64,000 bases of DNA, taken from the NCBI GenBank assembly GCA_016713645.1, contig JADJOU010000008.1, positions 1 to 64,000 on the forward strand. Reading direction: 5' to 3'. Every line of letters begins with the position of its first letter. The first letter of the stretch is position 1. The notes under the pieces were generated by a model. It was not told the origin of the DNA. It worked only from the letters and a program-made list of their open reading frames with translations, and ran no database searches. Source of the DNA: Bacteroidota bacterium. Lineage in GTDB: Bacteria > Bacteroidota > Bacteroidia > Chitinophagales > JADJOU01. The position numbers and the translations under genes are program-made. This document shows positions 1 to 9,813 of this stretch, in pieces.

Positions 1-1
1 T

Positions 2-2944
2 GCCCATTGGAAAATTGAAGCGGATAAAACTGGGGTGACGATTTATCCATCCCCATCTCTCTCCATCTATGAGGATATACAAGCCATAGAATCGCCCAGT
101 GCGGCGCTAGAGGCCATATTCAGACCAGAGCCCATTGATGTTATTCCATCCAATCCATCCTTTGTAATCGATCGAAATCAATGCATATTCCCCTATGATT
201 ATTCCCAATGGAAATGCGTGGATTATGTCCATAGTGGGAATCACCTCCTCACTAAAGGGCCGCCGGGAACAGGCAAATCGCAGACCATCACCAATATCAT
301 TTCAGATGCTGTTTACTATGGTAAAACGGTCTTGCTCATCTCAGAAAAAAAAGTCGCACTCGATGTGGTCTATGAAAAATTGCGCGAGAAAAAATTGGAT
401 AGCATCTCTTACTTGATTCACGATAGTTATTCCGACAAGTCGAGATGTATCCGAGATATACAGGTTGTTTACCGCAATTGGTTGACTAGAGAAATTCATT
501 CCAAAGATGATGCGATTCATGCGCAATTGATGGTGAAAGCCCATTCCCTGCAGCATTATTATGAGGCCTATGAAGGGATTGATCCGCTCATAGGAATCTC
601 CTATTGCGAGGTTCGCGCATATGCGAATAAACATATACCTCCCAAAAATAAAAGTCCTTTTTTACTCAAACAATGGGAGGCATTGCGGCCTTCGATTCAG
701 CATATCTTGGCGCAGATAGAATCACAATATGGTTGTGCACGCATTGCAGATTCTCCGCTTCGCTCGATTGCGCATAAAAATTTCTCGATTCACAAAATAC
801 AAGACAGCACGCTGGAGACCTTACAGAGAATCGCCGATTTGGTTCCGAAGCACGCGAAAGAACCGCTGTCCAAATTGTATACTTTGGGTTTGAAAGCCTC
901 ACTGCTGCGCGAATTTGTTGCGACTAATTTAATCCATGCATTCGATAAAAAACATGTTTTGCGCAATGAATATGAAAAGCATATTCGACAAATAGAGAAA
1001 CTAGAAATCGCTTTAGCAAAAGAATCCAGCGTTCGACACTCATGGACAGGAACGACTCAGCTCCTCGAATTGCAGAGCTTAGAAGATGTATTCGCAGCGA
1101 AAGATCTCCAACCTGAATTTGATCGTGACTCTAGATATATTGAAGCAGTAGATTATGTCAAGACAAATTTTGATTTTAGTTCTTACAAAACAAAACCGCT
1201 GAATAAGAGAATTATTCAGCGCATCATCAAAGCCATTCAAGTAGAAGAGGAAATCGCCGAAGTAAATAGTTCTATTAAGTTACTATTCAAGACACATGGG
1301 GTCGAGGACCAAGTTTCCAATTATACTTATATCCTGCACAAATTGCAGCAGCGCGATGAAGAATTGATCTATTTTCTCGAGCAGAAGCCATCGATTTCAA
1401 CCATAGAGCAGTTCATAGAATTCTACGATGTGCTCGGTCCCTATTATCGAGATTTGCATGCTGCATTTATTGATTCCAATCATTGGACAATTGACAAATA
1501 CCTTTCAGAATATCGCAGCCTATTGAACAATCGAGAGACCCTTGCGCATTGCCAGTTTTATATCGAAGCCCTGCATGCCTTGACAGAAAAGGAGTGGGCC
1601 GATATTATTCAATTGGACAAAGCGGGGATGGATGAAGTTCAAACAGCAGTTTACTTTGCATCACTAGAATATTTAGAGGGTAAATTTCCGATTCTAAAGA
1701 ATATCGATGCCCTTGCATTAGACATAATCCTGAATCAATTCAAATCCCTCCTGCAGATTCATTTTCATGAAACGGCTGAGGCTATTGAAAACAAGGTTGT
1801 TCAATCATTTCAAGCGAAAGTCAACACCTATTCCAAACCGAATTCCCTTTTAAAAAATGAGGAGAAAATTGAAAAGAAACATTTCAATGAAGGGAGAAAG
1901 ATTTTGGAACGAGAGTTTGCGAAGAAGAAGCGATTCGCGCCACTCCGCGCATTGATGCATACAGAAGCCGCTCATGTTGTGCGCGAGATTAAAAGAGTTT
2001 GGCTCATGTCGCCCAATGCAGTATCCGATATACTTCCCCTCTCATCCGATTTATTTGATTTGATCATCATCGATGAATCGAGTAAAGTTGGCTTGGCACA
2101 AGCGATTCCCACCATACAGCGCGGGAAGCAAATCGTCATTGTCGGAGATGAAATGCAGATGCCGCCCTCTAATTTCTTTGCCCAGCAATCGAATGAAAGC
2201 GAGGAAGATGCCTATGAGAGTATATTGCACAAGGCATTGGAACAATTGCCCCATATAATGTTGGAGCATCACTATAGAAGTCGTTCGAGCGATCTCATCG
2301 AATTTTCCAATCAATATTTCTATGAAGGAAAATTAAAAGTAGATGCACCAAACAAGAATGGATTGCATTTTCATTTCTGCGAAAATGGAATGTTTGCAGA
2401 TAGAAAAAACAAAACTGAAGCAAATCTTATCGTTCAACAATTGCGCGATAGGTTTGACCAAAACCCGCTGAAATCAATCGGTATCGCCTGTTTCTCTCTT
2501 GAACAAAAACAGTGTATCGATGAAGCCATTGCGCAAGCGAGAATGGAGGATAAGCATTTTGATCGAGCGATTCAAGCATTGGAGATGATGGATGAATATT
2601 TCTTTGTCAAGAATTTGGAAAATATTCAAGGTGATGAAAGAGATATCATGATCATCAGCATAGGATATGGATATGATGGGGAAGGCAAGTTCCGTCAGCA
2701 TTTCGGGCCATTGAATAATGAAGGTGGAGAGCGAAGGTTGAATGTATTGATTACGCGTGCGAAATGTGAAATGCATATCATTTCCTCGATACACCATTAT
2801 GATATCACCAATGAAGAGAATGACGGCGCGAATGCGCTCAAGCTATTTTTGAATTATGCGGAAAATAAAATAATTCCTGTTTTAAATGCGCATCACATTG
2901 ATTCAGCGCTTGCGGAGAATTACTACGCATACTTTATGGAATAG
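2..2944 (+). CDS. SF1 DNA/RNA helicase (AAA_11/AAA_12 type), 5'-truncated by window edge
   Basis: This is a superfamily 1 helicase. The reading frame is open to the left edge, so the N-terminus lies outside the window; the GTG at 35 is only the first start-like codon inside it. Counting from that codon, a Walker A motif (GPPGTGKS) lies near residues 75-82, a DE-type Walker B (IIIDESS) near 676-682, a VGDEMQMPPS motif near 703, and a motif VI-like RRLNVLITRAK near 899. A spacer of about 590 residues separates Walker A from Walker B, as in the large DUF4011/AAA_11/AAA_12 helicases. Those relatives often carry a C-terminal restriction-endonuclease-fold domain. This one stops about 60 residues after motif VI, so that nuclease is absent or was lost. 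Family assignment is firm; the role (DNA repair, defence or RNA metabolism) is not known. Confidence 0.85.
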   Translation, partial: AHWKIEADKTGVTIYPSPSLSIYEDIQAIESPSAALEAIFRPEPIDVIPSNPSFVIDRNQCIFPYDYSQWKCVDYVHSGNHLLTKGPPGTGKSQTITNIISDAVYYGKTVLLISEKKVALDVVYEKLREKKLDSISYLIHDSYSDKSRCIRDIQVVYRNWLTREIHSKDDAIHAQLMVKAHSLQHYYEAYEGIDPLIGISYCEVRAYANKHIPPKNKSPFLLKQWEALRPSIQHILAQIESQYGCARIADSPLRSIAHKNFSIHKIQDSTLETLQRIADLVPKHAKEPLSKLYTLGLKASLLREFVATNLIHAFDKKHVLRNEYEKHIRQIEKLEIALAKESSVRHSWTGTTQLLELQSLEDVFAAKDLQPEFDRDSRYIEAVDYVKTNFDFSSYKTKPLNKRIIQRIIKAIQVEEEIAEVNSSIKLLFKTHGVEDQVSNYTYILHKLQQRDEELIYFLEQKPSISTIEQFIEFYDVLGPYYRDLHAAFIDSNHWTIDKYLSEYRSLLNNRETLAHCQFYIEALHALTEKEWADIIQLDKAGMDEVQTAVYFASLEYLEGKFPILKNIDALALDIILNQFKSLLQIHFHETAEAIENKVVQSFQAKVNTYSKPNSLLKNEEKIEKKHFNEGRKILEREFAKKKRFAPLRALMHTEAAHVVREIKRVWLMSPNAVSDILPLSSDLFDLIIIDESSKVGLAQAIPTIQRGKQIVIVGDEMQMPPSNFFAQQSNESEEDAYESILHKALEQLPHIMLEHHYRSRSSDLIEFSNQYFYEGKLKVDAPNKNGLHFHFCENGMFADRKNKTEANLIVQQLRDRFDQNPLKSIGIACFSLEQKQCIDEAIAQARMEDKHFDRAIQALEMMDEYFFVKNLENIQGDERDIMIISIGYGYDGEGKFRQHFGPLNNEGGERRLNVLITRAKCEMHIISSIHHYDITNEENDGANALKLFLNYAENKIIPVLNAHHIDSALAENYYAYFME

Positions 2945-3023
2945 CATTCCCTGTGTTTCTGATTGATGATAAGTATCACCTTTATTGCTGATTAAAATCC
3001 TTTTTTAAGTCTTATGGGCGTTG

Positions 3024-3031
3024 TAATTTTG
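3024..3031 (+). promoter_or_regulatory. Candidate -7 box TAATTTTG upstream of lipoprotein 1
   Basis: An exact match to the Bacteroidota -7 consensus TAnnTTTG, ending 16 bp before the ATG at 3048. The upstream -33 TTTG is not a clean match. Confidence 0.5.
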
Positions 3032-3047
3032 CATTACTAAACCCCAT

Positions 3048-3779
3048 ATGATGATTCAAACTACATTTCGTTTCTCCCTTTTCATTTTACTTTCGCTTTC
3101 AATCTCTTGTTCAAAGACAAGTTCAAGCAGTTCGACAGAAGGCTCTACACTGCGCATTCTCACGAGTCCAACAGGTCAATATCAGCGAATTACAGCAAAT
3201 ATTGATAATACCGGCTATACTAATTTTGATCCTCAAGCTATTCTCGCAGACGGCGGAAGTGTATTGAGTCATTATACTTGGTCACTCGATCTCAATTCCA
3301 ACCCACCCGCTGGTGTGACAATAGATAAATTTACTGGCGTAATCAATCGCTTAGGAAATTCAAGTACTGGACTAAAAAAGGGTCTTTCGACATTTAAAGT
3401 TATTGTAAGCGATGGAAATTCAACCGCAACGGAGACAATTGAATTATATGTCGGTTCATATACTCCTGGACCAAAAGCACTTCTGCAGCAATTAGATGGA
3501 AGTTTTGCCCTTGTGAATGGCGTGGCGAATAAGGCATATGCAGCGACTTTGTATGCAGCCGGTGGAGAACCTCCTTATAAATGGGATTTAGATGAAACCT
3601 ATGTAGGTAGTTCCGATTTGACTGCTGCTGGGTTGACTGTCGACCAAATGTATGGCATTGTTCGCGGAACAAGCTTTAATAGTTCTGCGGGGAAAATCAT
3701 CAAGTTTAAGGTTAAATTGACCGATGCAACTGGCGATGTCTCTTATAATAAAACGCTTTATTCTATTACTGTTGAGTAA
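3048..3779 (+). CDS. Exported lipoprotein with putative Ig (He_PIG-like) repeats, copy 1
   Basis: A 243-residue lipoprotein. A hydrophobic signal ends in a lipobox (LSISC, lipidated Cys near residue 21), followed by a Ser-rich linker. The mature part has two beta-sandwich-like repeats with the pattern YTWSLD...NPPAG...F.GVI and PPYKWDLD...AAGLTVD...GIVRG. These resemble the He_PIG/cadherin-like putative Ig domains of bacterial surface proteins. No enzyme motif is visible. It is the first of two tandem copies (the next begins 70 bp downstream) that share these blocks, so they arose by duplication. A surface or periplasmic binding role is inference only. Confidence 0.7.
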   Translation: MMIQTTFRFSLFILLSLSISCSKTSSSSSTEGSTLRILTSPTGQYQRITANIDNTGYTNFDPQAILADGGSVLSHYTWSLDLNSNPPAGVTIDKFTGVINRLGNSSTGLKKGLSTFKVIVSDGNSTATETIELYVGSYTPGPKALLQQLDGSFALVNGVANKAYAATLYAAGGEPPYKWDLDETYVGSSDLTAAGLTVDQMYGIVRGTSFNSSAGKIIKFKVKLTDATGDVSYNKTLYSITVE

Positions 3780-3849
3780 TGAAATTATAGCAGAAAGGTA
3801 AGTTCTAACATCTCATTTTCCCCAATTTTTAAATTCATAAACAGATATC

Positions 3850-4584
3850 ATGAAACAATACATTTCTAATTCTTTCCTTCTAATTTTTACTTCGCTGATT
3901 TTCTCCTGCGCCAAAACAGATTCATTAAGCAATTCTGAGTCATCTAGTGATCCAAAGAGTACTGACTTGCGAATATTCCCTGGCGGATCTTCCGCTAACA
4001 TCAATAAAAACGGTTACGTGGTTTTTAATCCCTTCGCCGTCCAAGCAGACGGAGGAAACCCGCTCAGTCATTATACATGGTCTTTAGATCCCAGTTCAAA
4101 TCCCCCTTTAGGTTTGTCAATTAATAGTTTTTCAGGCGTTATCAATATACTTAGCCATTCAAACACTGGTTTACAAAAAGGATATTCCTCTTTTAAAGTA
4201 ATCGTTAGAGATGGAAATTCCACGGCAACTGGAACTATTACACTCTATGTGTCAATAACTACAGATACTTTTACTACTTTAATTCCTCTTAGTCAAATAC
4301 TTGAAAGCCAAACACTCGTCAATGGGAAAGCTAATAAAGCCTATGCAGCCACTCTGCTAGCAATGGGAGGAGTTCCTCCATATAAATGGCAATTAGATCA
4401 AACCTATTCTGGCAGTTCAGATTTAACCAATGCTGGTCTCACCGTTGATAATGCCAATGGGCTAGTCAGGGGAACAGTTTTAAATAGTGCAGCTGGAAAA
4501 ACAATCAAATTCAAGGTAAAGCTGACCGATGCTACAGGTAAAACTTCCCCGAAGCAAGCACTTTATTCAATCAAGATTGATTAA
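3850..4584 (+). CDS. Exported lipoprotein with putative Ig (He_PIG-like) repeats, copy 2
   Basis: A 244-residue paralogue of the preceding gene. Its signal peptide ends in LIFSC, with the lipidated Cys near residue 20, then a Ser-rich spacer. The same two repeats are present (HYTWSLD.SSNPP.GL and PPYKWQLD...NAGLTVDNANGLVRG), with blocks such as NKAYAATL, AAGK.IKFKVKLTDATG and DGNSTAT conserved between the copies. Linkers and the segment near residue 145 have diverged. It is convergent with rhlE, with only 14 bp between the stop codons and no clear terminator hairpin. Function unknown; the cell-envelope location is well supported by the lipobox. Confidence 0.7.
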   Translation: MKQYISNSFLLIFTSLIFSCAKTDSLSNSESSSDPKSTDLRIFPGGSSANINKNGYVVFNPFAVQADGGNPLSHYTWSLDPSSNPPLGLSINSFSGVINILSHSNTGLQKGYSSFKVIVRDGNSTATGTITLYVSITTDTFTTLIPLSQILESQTLVNGKANKAYAATLLAMGGVPPYKWQLDQTYSGSSDLTNAGLTVDNANGLVRGTVLNSAAGKTIKFKVKLTDATGKTSPKQALYSIKID

Positions 4585-4598
4585 TTAATTTTCTATCT

Positions 4599-5849
4599 CT
4601 ACGATTCGCGCTTCCGATCCGAACTATTGTACCGACTTCCTTTAGGGCTTTGATTGGTTCTGCCTCTTGGAGCGTTTCTCGGTTGATGTTTGGGTTCTTT
4701 GACGGGATTGTGGTCCACCAATGGAAAAGGATGATTGTCGATAATCGGAATTTTTTTATTGATCAATTTCTCGATATCTCTTAAATACTCTTTCTCTTCT
4801 GCATCACAGAATGATAGCGCAGAGCCTTTAGCACCCGCTCTTCCCGTTCTTCCGATTCTATGCACATAGGTCTCTGCGATATTGGGCATTTCAAAATTAA
4901 TCACGTATTCCAATTCATCTATATCGATTCCCCGTGCTGCAATATCCGTCGCCACCAATACGCGCGTCGTTCTGTCTTTAAAATTATTCAAAGCGCGCTG
5001 TCTATTGTTTTGAGATTTATTGCCATGAATCGCTTCGGCAACGATTCTATTTTTATCTAAAAAGCGAACCACTTTATCTGCGCCATGTTTGGTGCGTGTG
5101 AAGACCAAAACAGATTTAATCTTTTGATCTTTGAGTATCTCCATCAAGAGAGACAATTTGCTGCCTTTGTCTACAAAATATACATATTGCTGAATGATAT
5201 CGACGGTAGAAGAAACAGGCGTAACAGATACTTTTTCTGGATTGAATAAGATAGAACTCGCCAATTGAATAATCTCAGGAGGCATAGTAGCAGAGAAGAA
5301 AAGTGATTGTCTCTTCTTGGGAAGCACAGCCAATAATTTTTTCACATCGTGCACAAAGCCCATATCGAGCATTCTATCTGCCTCATCGAGTACAAATAAT
5401 TCCACTTGTTTCAAACTGATAAATCCCTGATTCATCAAGTCCAACAATCTTCCCGGTGTGGCGATTAAGATATCAACACCGTGTTTTAATTTTGTCACTT
5501 GCGGATTTTGATTGACTCCACCAAAGATGACAGTGTTGGTCAATCCTGTATGTCTTCCGTATGCACTGAAACTCTCTGCAATTTGTATAGCCAATTCTCT
5601 CGTCGGAGTTACAATCAAACTTCGGATTAGTTTTACGCGCTCTGTCGGTTTGCGCTGAGATAGAATTTGTAGAATGGGAATGGCAAATGCTGCGGTCTTT
5701 CCCGTGCCCGTTTGCGCACAACCCAATAAATCGGTTCCCTTCAAAATGATAGGAATAGATTGAGCTTGAATGGGTGTAGGATTGGTGTATCCCTCTTCTT
5801 TCAATGATTGTAAGATAGGAAGAATAATGTTTAAAGAATCGAAAGTCAT
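4599..5849 (-). CDS. rhlE: DEAD-box ATP-dependent RNA helicase, RhlE group
   Basis: A 416-residue DEAD-box helicase that unwinds structured RNA, in relatives during ribosome assembly and RNA decay. Motifs appear in order: a Q-motif region (PTPIQAQSIP), motif I AQTGTGKT, PTRELA, motif II VLDEADRML, motif III SAT, VFTRTKHGA, TDIAARGID and motif VI HRIGRTGRAG. The core ends near residue 360 and is followed by a basic Arg/Asn/Gly/Ser-rich tail, which is typical of RhlE-type proteins and likely binds RNA. The length is normal for the group. The start at 5849 gives the expected N-terminus (TFDSLNIILPILQSL). The exact orthologue is less certain than the family. Confidence 0.88.
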   Translation of the reverse strand: MTFDSLNIILPILQSLKEEGYTNPTPIQAQSIPIILKGTDLLGCAQTGTGKTAAFAIPILQILSQRKPTERVKLIRSLIVTPTRELAIQIAESFSAYGRHTGLTNTVIFGGVNQNPQVTKLKHGVDILIATPGRLLDLMNQGFISLKQVELFVLDEADRMLDMGFVHDVKKLLAVLPKKRQSLFFSATMPPEIIQLASSILFNPEKVSVTPVSSTVDIIQQYVYFVDKGSKLSLLMEILKDQKIKSVLVFTRTKHGADKVVRFLDKNRIVAEAIHGNKSQNNRQRALNNFKDRTTRVLVATDIAARGIDIDELEYVINFEMPNIAETYVHRIGRTGRAGAKGSALSFCDAEEKEYLRDIEKLINKKIPIIDNHPFPLVDHNPVKEPKHQPRNAPRGRTNQSPKGSRYNSSDRKRES

Positions 5850-6056
5850 AGAAATTGTAATGTGCGTAAGTCCTTTACATTGAAAGGATAAGGATAATTT
5901 TCGCGCAAGGTACGATAATTATGCGGGATGGGGGGAATTGAATGGATAATCATTTGCTTCTCACACGAATACAAATACTCATTTCATCAAACTACCTTCG
6001 GCATTAAATCTAGTTTACATTATAAACCACATCGAATTCTTTAACAGATAAAATGA

Positions 6057-7021
6057 TTATCCCCACCTCTCCTTCGCCCACTTCTCTTGATCCTCCTTGC
6101 TCAGAAAGGTCCAAGCGAGGATGCGACTGGTTTTATTTCCCTGTCCCATGGGGATAGTTTTCACTTCTACCGCTTCTTGTTTTTCAATGCATCGTAGAAG
6201 TTTTTGAGTTTGGATTGTTTTGAAACGAGTGTTGTAAACCAAAAACAAACTTTCGAAAAGTGCTTGCTCTGATGAATCATGTTTTTGACAAATTTCAATT
6301 CTCCGCCTTCGCACCACAATTCATGGCTCTGTCCGCCGAAATTCAATATGGGTCTATCTAGTTTTCGATCGAGTAGATTGCTCGACTTCTTGATATTGAT
6401 CTCTTGTGCTTCGCGCGCAGAAGCAAAAAATGGCGGATTGCATACCGATAAATCGATGCGCTCACCTTTCTGCACGGCTCCATAAAAAACATCATTGGGA
6501 TTGGTCTGCAGTCTGCACTCTATCTTGCCTTTCAAGCTCGGATTTTCTTTGATGATTTTATGGCAATTTTCAATGGCTATTTCATCCGTATCTGAACCAA
6601 TGAAATGCCAGCCGTATTCTGCTTGCCCCAGCAAGGGATAGACGCAATTTGCACCCACACCGATATCTAGGCATTTCACTTTTTCCCCTTTTGGGATTAT
6701 CCCGTGATTGGATTGCGCCAATAAATCTGCCGCATAATGAATATAATCCGCTCTTCCCGGAATGGGCGGGCACAAATAATTTTTTGGAATATCCCAATTT
6801 CGAATATTGTAATACCGCTTTAACAGCGCCTTATTCAAGGTCTTCACCGCGATGGGATTAAAAAAATCAATCGTGTTTTCTTTAAACTCATTCAGAAAAA
6901 CAAAGGGCGCCAATTCGGGACTTCGCTCGATGAGTTTCTTAAAATCATAGCGCTCGCGGTGTTTATTGCGCGGATGTAAATTCGTTTTTTCTGCTGGTGT
7001 TTCGCTCTTTTCTCTTTCCAT
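6057..7021 (-). CDS. rlmF: 23S rRNA (adenine(1618)-N6)-methyltransferase RlmF, frameshifted
   Basis: RlmF methylates N6 of A1618 in 23S rRNA using SAM. Visible features are the RSPELAPFVFLNEF N-terminal region, a SAM-binding block (KCLDIGVGANCVYPLLG) and the N6-methyltransferase motif IV NPPFFAS. The C-terminal block, with EVKTIPMGQGNK and SRILAWTF, is in a different frame. The frames join at a T5 run (6180-6184, A5 on the coding strand). One extra A gives FYDALKKQEAVEVKT, matching the family, so a one-base deletion in the assembly is likely. The start is set at the ATG at 7021, because the upstream TTG at 7033 lies inside a -7 promoter box. Confidence 0.85.
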
Positions 7022-7030
7022 ATCGTTTAT

Positions 7031-7038
7031 CAAATATA
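7031..7038 (-). promoter_or_regulatory. Candidate -7 box TATATTTG for rlmF
   Basis: An exact TAnnTTTG match on the minus strand, 9 bp upstream of the ATG at 7021. It overlaps the alternative TTG start at 7033 and so argues against it. Confidence 0.5.
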
Positions 7039-7214
7039 CACTAGTATCTTCCTATGAATAGAAATATCGCAGAATGCATTGCATATTCAAGCATCCCAAT
7101 TCGAATATAGTGAGCAGAAATATTTATACAAAACAGCCCTCATTCCTTTTCAGACGGGCTTTCTTTGAAATCGCACGCTTTGAAATTCCATGGAATAAAA
7201 TTGGAAAATTTATG

Positions 7215-7222
7215 TAGTTTTG
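7215..7222 (+). promoter_or_regulatory. Candidate -7 box TAGTTTTG for the DUF3467 gene
   Basis: An exact TAnnTTTG match ending 15 bp before the ATG at 7238. No convincing -33 TTTG at the usual spacing. Confidence 0.45.
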
Positions 7223-7237
7223 TGAAAAATATGAATT

Positions 7238-7552
7238 ATGGCAGAGAACGAAAACCCAAATCAAATTAATATTGAACTTTCAGAAGAAATGGCGGAGGGA
7301 ATTTATTCCAACCTCGCACTCATTTCACATATGCACAATGAATTTGTCGTAGATTTTATTCGATTGATGCCTGGAGTTCCGAAGGCGAAAGTGAAATCTA
7401 GAATTGTATTGTCACCACAACATGCCAAGAGACTTTGGACAGCATTGCAAGACAATATCAAAAAATACGAGGACCAGTTTGGCAAAATAAAAGACGATCA
7501 ACCACCCGTATTTCCGATGAATTTTGGCGGTGGCCCTCCAGGACAAGCATAG
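7238..7552 (+). CDS. DUF3467 domain-containing protein
   Basis: A 104-residue soluble protein that fits the DUF3467 family common in Bacteroidota. It has an N-terminal INIELSEEMAEGIYSNLALI, the conserved HNEFVVDFIRLMPG, and KAKVKSRIVLSPQHAKRL leading into a short helix. The tail is Pro/Gly-rich (PPVFPMNFGGGPPGQA). There is no signal peptide or membrane segment. The molecular function of the family is not established. It has its own promoter box and stands 82 bp upstream of the BatA-domain gene, so it may be a single transcription unit. Confidence 0.85.
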   Translation: MAENENPNQINIELSEEMAEGIYSNLALISHMHNEFVVDFIRLMPGVPKAKVKSRIVLSPQHAKRLWTALQDNIKKYEDQFGKIKDDQPPVFPMNFGGGPPGQA

Positions 7553-7634
7553 TTTCCATTATTTCACCCCATATTCACGACGAACAATTCAATACTTATA
7601 TAGTTGAATGAATGGCCTTTGCTAAAATAAATAC

Positions 7635-9701
7635 ATGAGTTTTATACATCCCTCTTTTCTTTTTGCACTGCTCGCGATTGCTATTCCAATAGCCATCCAT
7701 TTGTTCAATTTCAGGAGGTATAAAAAAATCTATTTCTCGAATATTCGCTTGTTGCAATCTATTGTGCAGGAGACGACCCAGCAGTCGAAACTCAAGCACC
7801 TGCTCGTATTGGCAGCGCGTTGCCTCGCATTTATTTTCATCATTCTCGCATTTGCTCAGCCATTTATTCCCTATAAGAATCAAAAAAGTCAAGTGGGCAA
7901 TAAGGCTGTGAGTATTTATATCGACAATAGTCAGAGCATGAATGCCATAGGCAAAGAGCGCAGTTTATTGGAAGCGGCGAAACAATCTGCAAGAGAAATT
8001 GTAAAGGCGAGTTCGAATGGCGTCTCTTTTCAAATCATCAACAATAATTTACAAGGAAGACAGCAGCATTTGCTCAATGCAGATGAAGCACTGCAGGCCA
8101 TCAACGAAACGGAAATCACTGCTGAATCCAAAGGCTTGTCCGATATTATTAAAAAACAAAAGGCCGCACTCGACAACAGTGATGCGCCCAATAAAATTTT
8201 ATACCTGCTCTCCGACTTTCAAGCTTCGCAAGTGAATATGGTCAATGATACGAATTATCAAATTCAATTCGTTCCATTTGAAAACACGAATAAACAAAAT
8301 GTCTATATCGACTCCTGTTGGTTTGAATCTCCTGTTCACGTGCTCAATCAGACGGCAAAGCTCTTGGTGAAAATTCGAAAATCTGGGAACAATGATTATT
8401 GCAATATTCGCCTTACACTCGATAGCAACAATAAGGTCAAGGGCATAGAAGAATTTTCAATCGCTGCCCAAGAGACTAAAGTAGACACTTTTCAATACAA
8501 ACTCACTGAATTGGGTTGGAATAGAACTAAAGTGAGCATCAATGATTTTCCCATCGTATTCGACGATGCCTTCTATCTCACCTATCCTGTTCTCGAAAAA
8601 GTCAATGTGTTGTTGATTCAAGAAGGTCAGCCGAATAAATACCTCAAGGCCTGTTTCAACAATGAGACCTTTAATTTAGACATTCAAAGCAATCAATCGA
8701 TTAATTACAAAGATTTCGGGAATAATAACCTCATCATCCTCAACAATATCACAAATTTCACATCGGGTTTAATCAGCGAATTGGCCAAATACAGCGCGAA
8801 TCGCGGCAATATTGCCATTATTCCTTCCGCAACAAGTGACATCTCGAATTACAACCAATTATTTGCTGCACTGAATGCAGACCAAGCGCTCTCCTTTGAG
8901 AAAGGGAATTTGCTCATCAATAAAATCAATACGGAGGAAGGCTTATTCAAAAATGTATTCAACAAAATAGAGGAGAATCAAGATATGCCGAGTGCAAATA
9001 CTTTTCTCACCTTTAATAATTCTTCTAGAAGCATTGTCGAAGCCGTATTGAGTTTCAAAGACAACCGCCGATGTGTCTCCAAATACAATGCACTTGACCA
9101 CGGGAACGTCTATGTATTTAGCACCCCATTAGACATCATTTACACGACGCTGCCCAATCATTCCATATTCGCACCAATGCTCTATAACATGGCTTTAATT
9201 GGCAATGGCAGCGGAGTACAAGCATACAGCATTTCTTCAAAGAGCAATATTGAAGTCTTTATGAAACAATCGAACAAAGAACAACTGCTGCGTTTGGTCA
9301 AGGATAAAAAAGAGATCATCCCGAGCCAGGAGCCATTTATGAGCGGATTAAAATTGAAGATAGACGAGAATATACACGAGGCTGGATTCTACGAGGTGAA
9401 AAATCAGGACAATGAATTGCAATCAGAAGTCGGTTTGAATTACGACCGCAGAGAATCTGAATTGGTCTATTACAATCGCGAATCATTAGAGGCAAAATAC
9501 ACCGGAAGTAATATCAATATTCTGGGAAATATTGGCGATGGGATTGGACAGGTGGTCAAGGAAATTGAACGTGGGATCGCGCTTTGGAAATATTGCGTCA
9601 TTCTTGCGCTCATGATGTTGTTGATTGAAATACTTCTCTTGAGATTTTGGGGCAAAAAATGGGATTTTACATTATTTAAGATTAAAAAATCCGCTCAATA
9701 G
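7635..9701 (+). CDS. BatA-domain (aerotolerance regulator N-terminal) membrane protein
   Basis: A 688-residue inner-membrane protein. The N-terminal BatA domain (HPSFLFALLAIAIPIAIHLFNFRR) is followed by a second membrane segment near residues 58-78 (LLVLAARCLAFIFIILAFAQP), the usual two-helix entry of this family. A VWA-like periplasmic region follows, starting with YIDNSQSM near residue 95, then beta-rich sequence. A C-terminal membrane helix (VILALMMLLIEILLLRF) precedes a basic cytoplasmic tail. Bacteroidota genomes usually carry such proteins near MoxR/DUF58 genes; here the neighbours are DUF3467 and a desaturase. The biochemical role is unknown. It is related in architecture to the gene at 58893-61040. 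Confidence 0.8.
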   Translation: MSFIHPSFLFALLAIAIPIAIHLFNFRRYKKIYFSNIRLLQSIVQETTQQSKLKHLLVLAARCLAFIFIILAFAQPFIPYKNQKSQVGNKAVSIYIDNSQSMNAIGKERSLLEAAKQSAREIVKASSNGVSFQIINNNLQGRQQHLLNADEALQAINETEITAESKGLSDIIKKQKAALDNSDAPNKILYLLSDFQASQVNMVNDTNYQIQFVPFENTNKQNVYIDSCWFESPVHVLNQTAKLLVKIRKSGNNDYCNIRLTLDSNNKVKGIEEFSIAAQETKVDTFQYKLTELGWNRTKVSINDFPIVFDDAFYLTYPVLEKVNVLLIQEGQPNKYLKACFNNETFNLDIQSNQSINYKDFGNNNLIILNNITNFTSGLISELAKYSANRGNIAIIPSATSDISNYNQLFAALNADQALSFEKGNLLINKINTEEGLFKNVFNKIEENQDMPSANTFLTFNNSSRSIVEAVLSFKDNRRCVSKYNALDHGNVYVFSTPLDIIYTTLPNHSIFAPMLYNMALIGNGSGVQAYSISSKSNIEVFMKQSNKEQLLRLVKDKKEIIPSQEPFMSGLKLKIDENIHEAGFYEVKNQDNELQSEVGLNYDRRESELVYYNRESLEAKYTGSNINILGNIGDGIGQVVKEIERGIALWKYCVILALMMLLIEILLLRFWGKKWDFTLFKIKKSAQ

Positions 9702-9801
9702 TTTAGTTTGAATTCATTGATTAACTTATCTTTACAAGACAATAAAATTTTTCAAACAAAGTTAAAATAAAAGATAAAACACTCTTTTTTTAATAAATAC
9801 T

Positions 9802-9809
9802 TATTTTTG
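9802..9809 (+). promoter_or_regulatory. Candidate -7 box TATTTTTG upstream of the desaturase
   Basis: An exact TAnnTTTG match ending only 4 bp before the ATG at 9814. If it is used, the mRNA would be nearly leaderless, so either the box is fortuitous or the message is leaderless. Confidence 0.35.
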
Positions 9810-9813
9810 TGCT

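Noticed and set aside
5944..6062. 12-bp inverted repeat GGATAATCATTT / AAATGATTATCC flanking the rlmF 3' end
   Set aside because: Short, AT-rich and 95 bp apart, with one arm inside the rlmF stop region; consistent with chance.
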